Shown here: positions 28,881 through 38,427 of the stretch, piece after piece
Numbering within the stretch: the first letter of the stretch is position 1
How the letters are laid out: the number at the start of each line of letters is the position of its first letter
Source of the DNA: Asticcacaulis tiandongensis
Lineage (GTDB): Bacteria > Pseudomonadota > Alphaproteobacteria > Caulobacterales > Caulobacteraceae
DNA length: 64,000 nt
Direction: 5' to 3'
Assembly (NCBI RefSeq): GCF_006475605.1
Contig: NZ_SSBC01000010.1
Coordinates: 1,116,001-1,180,000 of the forward strand
The notes under the pieces: generated by a model
Database searches by the model: none
The model's input: only the letters and a program-made list of their open reading frames with translations
What the model was told of the DNA's origin: nothing
Translations under genes and position numbers: made by a program

Positions 28881-29372
28881 TCAGATCAGGTTCTGAAACT
28901 GCCCGATGACCGTGCGGTATGAGTCGCGCTTAAAGGACACCACACGGTCAATGACCGTCTCAAGGTCGCACCACTCCCAGCGCTCAAACTCCTGTTCGCC
29001 GTGCGCCTCAAGGTCAACTTCCGTGTCTTCGCCATCAAAGCGATAGGCAAACCATATCTGCTTCTGACCTTTGAAATTGCGGCCGATCTTTTTGTTGGCC
29101 AGCACTTCGGGTGGGAAATCATAGACCACCCAATCCTGCGTCCGCCCCAGAAGCGTCACCGAACGTATGCCGGTTTCTTCATAAAGTTCACGCAGTGCCG
29201 CGGCCTCAAGGTCTTCGCCCTTATCGACGCCGCCTTGTGGAAACTGCCAGCTGAAATGTCCGCCGACGCCAAAGCGCTTGCCGATCCACACCTGATTGTC
29301 ACGGTTAAACACCACTATGCCCACATTGGGGCGATAGGCATCGAGAGTGTCAGTGTGCGGCGTATCGGTCAT
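28881..29372 (-). CDS. rppH: RNA pyrophosphohydrolase
   Basis: Nudix enzyme that removes pyrophosphate from 5'-triphosphate RNA and so starts mRNA decay. 163 residues from the ATG at 29372, which overlaps the preceding stop by four bases (ATGA). The Nudix box GGVDKGEDLEAAALRELYEE (47-66) is complete with TG following. The longer open frame (to 29435) would overlap the upstream gene and adds nothing recognisable. Last gene of the long minus-strand cluster. Confidence 0.95.
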   Translation of the reverse strand: MTDTPHTDTLDAYRPNVGIVVFNRDNQVWIGKRFGVGGHFSWQFPQGGVDKGEDLEAAALRELYEETGIRSVTLLGRTQDWVVYDFPPEVLANKKIGRNFKGQKQIWFAYRFDGEDTEVDLEAHGEQEFERWEWCDLETVIDRVVSFKRDSYRTVIGQFQNLI

Positions 29373-30601
29373 GGCCGTGCTATAGCCGAAGCGGGCGCAA
29401 GTTGCAGCCCCTTTTCTTCCAGTCCCTGCGTCCATTTTATCGCCACTGCCAGCGTCACCGGATAGGCAAAGCCTGTCCCCAATGCATGTCCGCGCGCTTT
29501 GGCGGTCGCCTCAAGCCCCGAAAGCTGATTCTGGATGCTGGCGGCATTCAGTTGAGCATCAACGACTCGGTCAGCACTGGCCCGCCCCCAGGCCCCTGTC
29601 AGGCCACGCCCCTGCCCGTCATCGATAAAGGTCAGGCCGCGTAGTTTAAGCGCATTAGTAAAGGCCGGTGCCGCCGTCTTGTCACGCAGGAAGGCGCTGC
29701 CCTGATAGTTGATGACACCGAAATAGCCACTGGCCTGCCCCAGAACCCATTTCAGGCGCGACTGGGTTTCATCGGCCGATTGTTTGATCATCAGTGTCTT
29801 AGGGCCGGGATCGGTCGCCGGATAATCGACCGGCTCCATCGGCATCTCGATGAGCACCTCATGGCCCTGCGCACGTGCCATGTTGATCCAGTTCTGCAAC
29901 CCGTCGGCATAGGGCACAAAGGACAGGGTCACCTCGGCAGGCAATTGCTCAATGGCCGCCCGTGTCGTCGCCGGATTAAGCCCCAGCCCACCGACAATCA
30001 GCGCCACTCTGGGCTTGCCGTTTGATTTAAACGGACGGGCATAGGCCTGAGACGGCGTACGGCCATCCGCCCCGATAATCGGTAAATTTCCATCCGGCCC
30101 CGGCTCAAACAGTCCGGCAATCGGCGCAGGTGTCAGGGGCCTGGCGGCGAGTTTACCGCGCGCAGGCACCGTGATCGGCGATCCGTCATCGGGCAGGGTG
30201 ATCACCGCGGTGCCGTCCACAGGGCCAGCTTCGGCCTGCAAGGCAAAGCCGCTGGCTGAGCTGCCCTCAAACATACCTACCGAATCAAGCCCGAAGGCCG
30301 CATCCCCCGATAAAGGAGCTAGTGGCATCTCACCGGTTTCATTGGCATGGGTTTCAGTGGGGGTAAAACGCGCCAGATTGACCCGTATCTGGGGGGAACC
30401 CGCCTCAGGGTTGGCCGCAAGCCCCAGAAACAAGGCACCGGCCCCCGCCAGAACACCGAGAGCCAGAAGCGGTGCGACATAAGGCTTTTTCACACCGGCC
30501 CACAGATGCGTGCCAATACCTCTAAGGCGAGCCTGTACAGAGCCGGATGGACGCACCAGTGACGACGACGACAGTGCCGACAACTTCTTTCTGGTGAACA
30601 T
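29369..30601 (-). CDS. Divergent polysaccharide deacetylase family protein (YibQ-like)
   Basis: About 410 residues: one N-terminal membrane helix (about 40-60), a long linker, then a NodB-like barrel with RVALIVGGLGLNPATTRAAI and VLIEMPMEPVDYP (DUF610/COG2861). Family members sit next to EnvC and CtpA-type genes and are taken to act in the periplasm on cell-wall or surface glycans, but their substrate is not known. The start may be the ATG at 30601 or a GTG at 30622; neither has a clear SD. A short palindrome GCGGGAAATCCCGC lies just upstream. Confidence 0.86.
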   Translation of the reverse strand: MFTRKKLSALSSSSLVRPSGSVQARLRGIGTHLWAGVKKPYVAPLLALGVLAGAGALFLGLAANPEAGSPQIRVNLARFTPTETHANETGEMPLAPLSGDAAFGLDSVGMFEGSSASGFALQAEAGPVDGTAVITLPDDGSPITVPARGKLAARPLTPAPIAGLFEPGPDGNLPIIGADGRTPSQAYARPFKSNGKPRVALIVGGLGLNPATTRAAIEQLPAEVTLSFVPYADGLQNWINMARAQGHEVLIEMPMEPVDYPATDPGPKTLMIKQSADETQSRLKWVLGQASGYFGVINYQGSAFLRDKTAAPAFTNALKLRGLTFIDDGQGRGLTGAWGRASADRVVDAQLNAASIQNQLSGLEATAKARGHALGTGFAYPVTLAVAIKWTQGLEEKGLQLAPASAIARP

Positions 30602-30711
30602 GACCCGACCCGATGATTCCACAGCGGGAAATCCCGCAATCCAATAGGGATGCAGCTTGCCAATTTATAGTTAACAAACCCTAATCAGGGCATATGTCCG
30701 GCGCATTTTGC

Positions 30712-32154
30712 CTAAGGCTTCGGAGCGGCTGCCTCAGGTTTCGGCGCAGCCGGTTTGGCGGACTCAGTCTTTAGCGGTGCCTTGGCCTTGTCACGGAAAC
30801 GCTTGCCCGGTTCATCCACCAGATCCGCCGCCGCCAGCTTCAAGCCACGGGGATTATTCGCCGCCTTCAGCACGTCGCCGCCATAGCCCAGCACGTCTTT
30901 GGCGCGTTGAAGCTGGAAGTCACCTTCCTTAGTGTCATAATCATCGGGCGGCACTTCGGAGACCACATGCGGATCGCGGCGCTTCTTGCCTTCGTCAGCA
31001 TCAAGCGCATTGCGATAATCGGCCTCAGAGAAGCTGAAGGCGCGGTTAGCGAGGATTTTCGCCTGATCGCGGGACTGTGCCACCTCAAGATCAGGCTCGA
31101 TACCCGTCTTCTGGATCGAACGGCCTGAAGGCGTGTAATAACGCGCAATGGTCAGCTTGACCGCGCGGTTATCCCCCAGATTGACCACGCTCTGCACCGA
31201 CCCCTTACCGAAGGTCGTCAGGCCAACGATCGAGGCGCGCTTGTGATCCTGCAGGGCACCGGCGACGATTTCCGCCGCCGAGGCCGAACCGGGATTGGTC
31301 AGGACGACAATCGGCTTGCCATCCATGATGTCGCCTTTTTTGGCCTGATAGCGCACGATATCCGACGCCTTACGTCCGCGCTGTGAGACCACCTCGCCGC
31401 CCTCAAGGAACAGGTCGGCAATGCCCACTGACTGATCGAGCAGACCGCCCGGATTATTCCTGAGATCAAGGATCAGGCCCTTCATCGCCGGATTTTCCGC
31501 CTTAAGCTGGGTCAGGGCCTCAGTCGCTTCACGCGTGGTGTTTTCATTGAAATTGGAAATACGCAGGTAACCGAAATCACCTTCCATGCGCACGCGTACG
31601 GACTTGATATTGATGATTTCCCGCGTCAGGGTGACCTCGAACGGCTCATCGACGCCTTCACGCACAATGGTCAGGGTCAGGTCGGTCCTAGGGGCACCCT
31701 TCATCTGGGAAACCGCCTCATTGAGGCGCAAGCCCAGAATGCTGGTGCCGTTGATCGCTGTAATATAATCGCCGGACTCAAGCCCCGCCCGCATGGCCGG
31801 TGTGTCATCCATGGGGGTGACGACCTTGACGGCCCCGTCTTCGGACGTCACCTCAAGCCCGATACCGCCATAGGCCCCCTTGGTCTTTTCCTGAAGATCG
31901 GCATAATCTTCTGCTGGCAAATAGCCTGAATGCGGGTCCAGTGAGGACAACATGCCCTGAAGGGCCGATTCGATCAGCTTCTTGTCATCGACCTCGACGA
32001 CATAGTTCTGCTTGACCAGCGCCAGAACATCCCCAAAAAGTTCCAGCATCTCATAGGTGTCGGATTTAGGCGAAAAAGCCGGCTGGCTGGCATAGGAGAC
32101 CGCGCCTGCGCTCAAAGCCAGAATAGCAATGCCACTCAACAGATAGTTCTTCAT
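30712..32154 (-). CDS. ctpA: Carboxy-terminal processing protease, S41 family
   Basis: Periplasmic serine protease with Ser/Lys dyad, 480 residues. Signal peptide (1-23), a PDZ domain (about 80-165, GGIGLEVT ... GDYITAING) and the catalytic core with NPGSASAAEI (Ser) and TFGKGSVQSV (Lys). The tail is Lys/Ala/Pro-rich. In the same cluster as an EnvC-like amidase activator, it likely takes part in envelope-protein or cell-wall-enzyme turnover (inference). Confidence 0.95.
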   Translation of the reverse strand: MKNYLLSGIAILALSAGAVSYASQPAFSPKSDTYEMLELFGDVLALVKQNYVVEVDDKKLIESALQGMLSSLDPHSGYLPAEDYADLQEKTKGAYGGIGLEVTSEDGAVKVVTPMDDTPAMRAGLESGDYITAINGTSILGLRLNEAVSQMKGAPRTDLTLTIVREGVDEPFEVTLTREIINIKSVRVRMEGDFGYLRISNFNENTTREATEALTQLKAENPAMKGLILDLRNNPGGLLDQSVGIADLFLEGGEVVSQRGRKASDIVRYQAKKGDIMDGKPIVVLTNPGSASAAEIVAGALQDHKRASIVGLTTFGKGSVQSVVNLGDNRAVKLTIARYYTPSGRSIQKTGIEPDLEVAQSRDQAKILANRAFSFSEADYRNALDADEGKKRRDPHVVSEVPPDDYDTKEGDFQLQRAKDVLGYGGDVLKAANNPRGLKLAAADLVDEPGKRFRDKAKAPLKTESAKPAAPKPEAAAPKP

Positions 32155-32275
32155 CTAAATCCTCAAAACCGGAGCCCCCGCTCCGTTACCTGTATGCCCG
32201 AAACACCGGACACTTTGACCGACCATACTACAGTCTGCAATGAGGCGTAAACAGGGCAGAAAGCCCCGTTATCAA

Positions 32276-33412
32276 TTACAATTTTGACAGATCAAAACCC
32301 GTAGCCGGATTAACCGGCCGGTCGGATTTACGCAGCTCAAAATAGAAGGATTGCGGCTTTTCGCTTAGGTTGGGCAATCGCCCCAAAGGTTCATTGGCCC
32401 CGACGGTTTTTCCGGCCTCGACATAGACCCGGCCTATGCCTGTCATAATCACGCGGTAATCGCCGCCGACATGGACAATAATCACCTGACCATAGCCCTC
32501 AAGCGGCCCGGCATATTCCACTTCGCCTTCCGCCGGTGAACGCACCTGTGCGCCCGCCGCCGCCTTAAGACGCACGCCTCGAATGACACGCCCGTCCACG
32601 GTTTCGCCATAGCCTGCCAGCTTTTCGCCCACGACCGGCACCACCAGATTTAAGGACTTGCTCTTTTGCGTCCCGAGCAAGCCTTTCAGCGGCGTCTGGC
32701 CACGCAGCACGCGCGCGCGCGCCTCAAGTTCCAGATTACGCACCTCAAAGGCATCGGCTTCACTCAAAAGCTGATCCTCAAGCCGCCCGCGTTCAGCCAG
32801 AAGCGCCTCAAGCTGCGCCTGCTGTTCAGCGACATCGCTTTCGGAAATAAACAGCGCCTCGCTTTGCAGGACCGCTTCGCGCCTTACCGCCAGCAGGTTA
32901 CGGTTCTGCTCAGACAGGGCATCGGCGCTTTTTTTAAGCTCCGGCGTCACTTCCTTGAGGATGATCGCCGCCAGCACGGCATCATTGGCCTTACGCGAAG
33001 ACACAAAAATAGTCGGGGGCGGATTACGTGAATAGACCTGCAGGGCGCTCAGGAGACGCGCCTGCTTGTTACGCATGGTCCCCAGACGTCGCGTCAGATC
33101 AGCCTCATGGGCATTGAGCGTCTCAAGACGCGCCCGATAAACCGCTGCCCGTTTTTCAGACGCACCCTGCTTTTGGCCGATATTGATAATCTCACGACGC
33201 AGGCCTTCCATCTCGCGGGCGATTTGTCGGGCAGAGCGGCGCTTCTGTTCGCTCTTGCGTTCGTTGGCGCGTAACTCCGCCTGAATGGTATTCAGTTCGG
33301 CTTGCGCCTGTTTGCTTAAGACCGCCTGCCCCTGCGCACCGGACACGCACAATCCCATGAGGCACAGGGCCACCACAGGCTTGAGACGTGACAGGAATCG
33401 GGCGCGGCGCAT
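32276..33412 (-). CDS. EnvC-like murein hydrolase activator (degenerate LytM/M23)
   Basis: 378 residues: signal peptide (1-29), a long coiled coil (about 33-235) and a LytM-fold domain at the C-terminus. The zinc ligands of active M23 enzymes (H...D and HxH) are missing: the final motif reads FYFELR where an active enzyme has HLHFE.R, and the first reads RVIRGVRLKA. This fits EnvC/NlpD-type activators that switch on amidases at division. ctpA follows on the same strand. Confidence 0.87.
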   Translation of the reverse strand: MRRARFLSRLKPVVALCLMGLCVSGAQGQAVLSKQAQAELNTIQAELRANERKSEQKRRSARQIAREMEGLRREIINIGQKQGASEKRAAVYRARLETLNAHEADLTRRLGTMRNKQARLLSALQVYSRNPPPTIFVSSRKANDAVLAAIILKEVTPELKKSADALSEQNRNLLAVRREAVLQSEALFISESDVAEQQAQLEALLAERGRLEDQLLSEADAFEVRNLELEARARVLRGQTPLKGLLGTQKSKSLNLVVPVVGEKLAGYGETVDGRVIRGVRLKAAAGAQVRSPAEGEVEYAGPLEGYGQVIIVHVGGDYRVIMTGIGRVYVEAGKTVGANEPLGRLPNLSEKPQSFYFELRKSDRPVNPATGFDLSKL

Positions 33413-33462
33413 GATTAAAATTACCCGTTTATGGTTAAGGCTTGATTAGAAAACGCTTCGTA

Positions 33463-33954
33463 TCAATCCCGATGATAGGGCGATCCGGCCAGTATGGTTA
33501 CCGCCCTATACATCTGCTCAGCCAGCATCAATCGCACCAGCGCATGCGGCCAGGTCTGCGGCCCGAAGGCCAGCGAAAACCGCGCTGATCTGACCAGTTC
33601 CGGATCAAGCCCGTCTGCCCCACCAATCAGCAGGGCCAGCTTACGCTCACCGGAATCCTTAAGCTTATCAAACCGCTGCGCGATCTGACGCGAGGTCAGA
33701 AGGTCGCCGCGTTCGTCACAGGTGATCAGGCATACGCCTTCACCCAGTGCGGCCACGATTGCCTCGGCTTCACGGGCCTTGTTGAGCGCCACATCCTGCG
33801 ATCGGGCGGTTTTCTTAGGCTCGATCTCAAGTAACTCCGCCCCACCAAAACCCAAAGGCCGTCCCGCTTGCGCGGCACGGCCCAGATAGTCTCGGGTCAG
33901 ATTATTTTCAGGCGTATTGCCGAGTTTTCCAACCGCCGCCAGAACCAGTTTCAT
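33463..33954 (-). CDS. rlmH: 23S rRNA (pseudouridine1915-N3)-methyltransferase
   Basis: SPOUT methyltransferase that modifies helix 69 of the large subunit. 163 residues; GGADGLDPELV binds SAM in the trefoil knot, and the C-terminal AEQMYRAVTILAGSPYHR is the family's signature. It follows rsfS by 16 bases. Confidence 0.95.
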   Translation of the reverse strand: MKLVLAAVGKLGNTPENNLTRDYLGRAAQAGRPLGFGGAELLEIEPKKTARSQDVALNKAREAEAIVAALGEGVCLITCDERGDLLTSRQIAQRFDKLKDSGERKLALLIGGADGLDPELVRSARFSLAFGPQTWPHALVRLMLAEQMYRAVTILAGSPYHRD

Positions 33955-33970
33955 GGATCAGGCCAGCCCT

Positions 33971-34426
33971 TTATTCAGGGCGGGAATCGAGCAGGTGACC
34001 CGAACGTTCGCCGGTGGGCGATACAGACCAGATCTTCTCAATATTATAGAAGGTGCGCACTTCGGGACGGAAGATATGGACAACCACATCACCGACATCG
34101 ATCAGCACCCAGTCGCAGGCCGGAAGACCTTCGATACGGGCCTTACCGAAACCGCTTTCTTTCAACGCGCGCAGCACGTGGTCAGCCAATGCCCCTACGT
34201 GACGATGGGAACGACCCGAAGCGATGATCAGGGTGTCTGCGACCGAGCTTTTGCCGCGCAGATCGATACATACGATGTCTTGCGCCTTATCATCCTCAAG
34301 GCGATTGAGAATCAGGGTCTCAACGGCCAGACCGTCCTCAGTGACGGTGGAACTCTGGTCAATATCGGCCGCCGGAGGTTCGGCGGAAGGTGAAGTCGGC
34401 GCGTCTTGCGCTAGCTGACGGGGCAG
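33971..34426 (-). CDS. rsfS: Ribosomal silencing factor RsfS, probable CTG start
   Basis: Binds L14 and blocks subunit joining when nutrients are low. The frame reads a full DUF143 domain: VETLILNRLEDDKAQDIVCI, then DTLIIASGRSHRHVGALADH, CDWVLIDVGDVVVHIF and RTFYNIEKIW. No ATG, GTG or TTG occurs in this frame between the upstream stop TAA and a TTG at 34189, which would delete half the domain. A perfect AAGGAG (34435-34440) stands eight bases before a CTG at 34426, so I place the start there (151 residues). An ATT or other rare codon is the alternative. Confidence 0.85.
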   Translation of the reverse strand: MPRQLAQDAPTSPSAEPPAADIDQSSTVTEDGLAVETLILNRLEDDKAQDIVCIDLRGKSSVADTLIIASGRSHRHVGALADHVLRALKESGFGKARIEGLPACDWVLIDVGDVVVHIFRPEVRTFYNIEKIWSVSPTGERSGHLLDSRPE

Positions 34427-34516
34427 AGGAGTAGCTCCTTGAGATTACAAACTGTTGTTGACCTTAGCACAATCATCGACAGGGGTCATCCTTTGACTGC
34501 CAATATGCCAAAGTTT

Positions 34517-35146
34517 TTACTTTTGCGCGGTCTTTTGCGCCCGTATCGCTGTTGACGATGTCTTATTCAGCGGTGCCGTCAGATATATCCAGGCCGGTGC
34601 CTCAAGGTGCGGCAATAGCCGCGCCTGCCGTTCGGCCCGCCTTTTCACCCTAAGATAGGCGGCGGCTGGTGACCTCAGGCTTTTCATCGATTGCCCCGGC
34701 CGCGCAACAACGGCAATGGGCATAAGCGCGGCAAGCTCTTTCCAGTCCCGCCAGCGATGAAATTGCGCCAGACTGTCGGCCCCCATGATCCAGACAAAGT
34801 GCACCGCCGGAAACCGCATTTTTAACGCTCGCAGGGTTTCGACCGTATAGGCCGTACCGATGCGTGTCTCAAAATCGGAAACCACATCCCCCACACCTGC
34901 CAAAGGTGCAACCGAAGCTATGCGCGCCTCAAGCGGAGTCATATCGGCCTTTGATTTCAGCGGGTTCTGCGGCGACACCAGCCAGATTACCCGATCCAGC
35001 CCCAATCTTTGGCGGGCCGTATTGACCACATGGGCATGCCCCTCATGCGCCGGATTGAATGAGCCGCCAAACAGGCCGACCACCTGAGCGGCCCCGAGAT
35101 GGAAGCCTGCCCTAAGTACGCTTTTCCGCTTGGCAGCCCTAGTCAT
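34517..35146 (-). CDS. nadD: Nicotinate-nucleotide adenylyltransferase
   Basis: NAD synthesis: nicotinate mononucleotide plus ATP to deamido-NAD. 209 residues; GGSFNPAHEGHAHV (27-40) holds the (H/T)xGH nucleotide site and TSSTAIR near the C-terminus is the second signature. The ATG at 35146 lies directly after a G6 run, which is tight for an SD; a GTG 21 codons later is the alternative start. It begins seven bases after the obgE stop. Confidence 0.94.
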   Translation of the reverse strand: MTRAAKRKSVLRAGFHLGAAQVVGLFGGSFNPAHEGHAHVVNTARQRLGLDRVIWLVSPQNPLKSKADMTPLEARIASVAPLAGVGDVVSDFETRIGTAYTVETLRALKMRFPAVHFVWIMGADSLAQFHRWRDWKELAALMPIAVVARPGQSMKSLRSPAAAYLRVKRRAERQARLLPHLEAPAWIYLTAPLNKTSSTAIRAQKTAQK

Positions 35147-35152
35147 CCCCCC

Positions 35153-36211
<1,059 letters not shown>

Positions 36212-36330
36212 TTACTAGCAGAGATAAGGCGGCTGACAGGAGTATCAGCCGCCTTTGTGAACTAAGTCCGCCCTAAGATCAAATCTTTGCGGATTTCTTA
36301 TGCTCAGAATGAGGATATTTGCGCCTCAGA

Positions 36331-36906
36331 TCAGAGTAAGCGGATCATATGCAACACTTCGTGGTCACCGGACGCAGCATCAGACTCAGTTGTCCGGCGT
36401 CCGGTGTAAAGGAAACCGGCCTTTACCAGTACGCGCGACGCCGCCTCATTATCAGCGACATGCGCAGCGTGCAGGATGCGGTGTCCACCGTAACGGGCAA
36501 TCTGCGCCACCAGCGCCTTCACGGCTTCGGTGCCATAGCCCATACCCTGAAACTCAGGCGCAATTGAAACGCCAAGGGTCGGGCCAAACATATGCAGATT
36601 ACCCTGCCCCGTTGCATAACGGGCCAGACTGACAACGCCGATCAGACGATCATCTTCAGTGCGTACACCATAGATGGGCATTTTGGCACTTGAGTGCAGA
36701 CGCGCACGCTCAATATAGGCGGCGGCTTCGGACTCACTAAGCGGCATCAGGCGCTTATCGGAAAACACCTGCATGAGATCATAGAGGTCACCTGCACGCA
36801 GGCTCTTGAGCGACAGACGATCCGTCTTCACTTCGTTGGCCATCACCTGACCGCTCAGATGATCGGTTGCGGGGCGCATTAAGGTCTCTATGGTCGGGGC
36901 AATCAT
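36331..36906 (-). CDS. GNAT-family N-acetyltransferase, RimJ-like
   Basis: 191 residues. Acetyl-CoA fold visible from TDRLSLKSLRAGDLYDL (about 28-44) to SIAPEFQGMGYGTEAVKALV (the Q..G.G..A loop, about 120-140) and NEAASRVLVKAGF. Substrate unknown; this group acetylates protein N-termini or small molecules. A GNAT gene between rpmA and obgE is common in Caulobacter relatives. Start could also be the Met at residue 22 (36843). Confidence 0.83.
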   Translation of the reverse strand: MIAPTIETLMRPATDHLSGQVMANEVKTDRLSLKSLRAGDLYDLMQVFSDKRLMPLSESEAAAYIERARLHSSAKMPIYGVRTEDDRLIGVVSLARYATGQGNLHMFGPTLGVSIAPEFQGMGYGTEAVKALVAQIARYGGHRILHAAHVADNEAASRVLVKAGFLYTGRRTTESDAASGDHEVLHMIRLL

Positions 36907-37324
36907 TGGCTTATTCCCGTTGTCTTCGTTAAGGTTAAGTTCCCGCCGCAGCGGAAGGCTTGAAAACCAGTTTTATCGGGTCGCTGAGGTTATTTTGTGC
37001 GGGGCAATGTGTCAGAGCCCGCATAAAAAGACAGCCACCTGTCGGGCATCAGGCATAAAGAGCCTGTAAAACCCGAAACATTTCGCCGGATATCAGAAAC
37101 TGATTTTTCCGGCACAAAGCCCGACTTACTGGTCCCGACTTACTGGTAACGAACGGGGATGAGGTTAAACCGATTATCCGTCTGAGCGCCTTGACCGGCC
37201 CAACTCAGTTGAGTTGAAAAACGAAAAGGGAGCCCGGATAACAAAATCCGGACTCCCCGTTCATTGGTTTCGTCCAGATCGGCCTATAGTATAAGCGCGA
37301 TCTGTGACAATTCTCAGATAGCGC
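36907..37324. other. Intergenic region between GNAT gene and rpmA
   Basis: 418 bases without a convincing gene. It holds a tandem 14-base repeat (CCCGACTTACTGGT at 37120-37133 and 37134-37147), a 16-base palindrome CAACTCA-GT-TGAGTTG (37201-37216) and the rpmA terminator. The promoter for the GNAT-obgE run is probably here, but I see no clear -35/-10 pair. Confidence 0.6.
37214..37256 (-). terminator. Rho-independent terminator of rplU-rpmA
   Basis: On the minus strand GGGAGTCCGGAT and ATCCGGGCTCCC form a 12-bp stem with one mismatch and a 5-nt loop, followed by TTTTCGTTTTTC. Confidence 0.85.
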
Positions 37325-37594
37325 TTATTCGGCGGCTTCAGCCACCGGAATGATCGACACATAGGTACGGTTGTCACGCTTGGTCGTGAACTTCACCGCG
37401 CCGTGCGCCGTCGCAAAAAGGGTGTGATCGCGGCCGAGGCCTACATTGTCACCCGGAAAGAACTTCGTGCCACGCTGGCGAACAATGATGTTGCCGGAAA
37501 GGACGTTTTCGCCGCCGTAGCGCTTCACGCCAAGACGCTTGGATTCTGAATCGCGACCGTTACGTGACGAGCCGCCTGACTTTTTATGTGCCAT
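37325..37594 (-). CDS. rpmA: 50S ribosomal protein L27
   Basis: 89 residues: [19 protein letters not shown] start, then [22 protein letters not shown] (in part) and [16 protein letters not shown], a standard L27. The N-terminal arm reaches the peptidyl-transferase centre. It follows rplU by 24 bases. Confidence 0.98.
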   Translation of the reverse strand: MAHKKSGGSSRNGRDSESKRLGVKRYGGENVLSGNIIVRQRGTKFFPGDNVGLGRDHTLFATAHGAVKFTTKRDNRTYVSIIPVAEAAE

Positions 37595-37618
37595 GATATA
37601 ACTCCTTAGGCTCGCTGA

Positions 37619-38119
37619 TTACGCTTCTTCAGACGCGGCTTCGGCCTTTTTCTTAGGCGCAGCACGCTTCTTTGGGGCGGGGGCTTCTTCGGCAACCGGT
37701 GCTTCAACCGCTTCGGCCAGACCGCGCGGCGCAAGGCCACGGGCGCGGGCATCAAGCTCAGCCTTGGTCACCAGTGAAACGGTGCCTTCCCAGGCCGCCG
37801 ACTTACCTGCACCATTGATAGCGGTGATGCGGATAGCCGATTCCGGCTGACGGTGACCATTGGTACGACGATAGCCCTGACGACGGATCTTCTTGAAGAT
37901 CTTTACCTTCTTGCCCTTACGGGTTTCGATGAGCGTGCCTTCGACCACACCACCGTCAACGACAGGCGTGCCAACGACTGCACCGGCTTCATCACCGATG
38001 AGCAGGACTTCTTCAAAACGAACCTTTGCGCCGGCTTCGCCTTCGATCTTCTCGACCACCAGCAGGTCGCCGGCGGATACGCGGTATTGCTTACCGCCAG
38101 TTTTAATTACCGCATACAT
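37619..38119 (-). CDS. rplU: 50S ribosomal protein L21 with C-terminal extension
   Basis: 166 residues: L21 core (MYAVIKTGGKQYRV ... KKIRRQGYRRTNGHRQP, to about 100) plus a 60-residue Ala/Glu/Lys-rich tail (APKKRAAPKKKAEAASEEA), as is frequent in alphaproteobacteria. A near-consensus promoter lies 115-145 bases upstream. Confidence 0.97.
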   Translation of the reverse strand: MYAVIKTGGKQYRVSAGDLLVVEKIEGEAGAKVRFEEVLLIGDEAGAVVGTPVVDGGVVEGTLIETRKGKKVKIFKKIRRQGYRRTNGHRQPESAIRITAINGAGKSAAWEGTVSLVTKAELDARARGLAPRGLAEAVEAPVAEEAPAPKKRAAPKKKAEAASEEA

Positions 38120-38235
38120 CGGTTCAGTGCCTTTTTGTTTTCAGCATCGCGAACCCGAACGGCAGGTTATCACCTAAGGTTCACGCAAATAAGAACATTA
38201 CCCGCAAGACATTTGCCTTCGGGAGAGAGGGGCGC

Positions 38236-38263
38236 TTTATATAGTTTTTGCACCTTGAGTCAA
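38236..38263 (-). promoter_or_regulatory. Sigma-70 promoter of rplU-rpmA
   Basis: On the minus strand TTGACT (38258-38263), 16-base spacer, TATAAA (38236-38241). It gives a leader of about 110 bases before rplU. The rest of the 38120-38427 gap has no gene and must also hold the promoter of the divergent COG0523 gene. Confidence 0.65.
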
Positions 38264-38427
38264 TGCCTGTTTCAGCCACTTTGGGCCTGTTTCCGACACT
38301 TTACGCATTGGGCTGTCGAAAATTTCAGCCCCTGCCCGATCAATGCCCCACTGTTTCCTTGATTTCATCCGTCAAAGGCTTAACTAAGGCGCAAATCTCT
38401 GTATTTGACAGCCGAAAGCGTAATCTC

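Noticed and set aside
28870-28889. CCTGATC/GATCAGG between rimM and rppH as a terminator
   Set aside because: Short 7-bp stem without a T run on either strand; probably incidental to the two stop regions.
32666-33031. 121-codon plus-strand frame inside the EnvC-like gene
   Set aside because: Antisense shadow of a well supported coding region.
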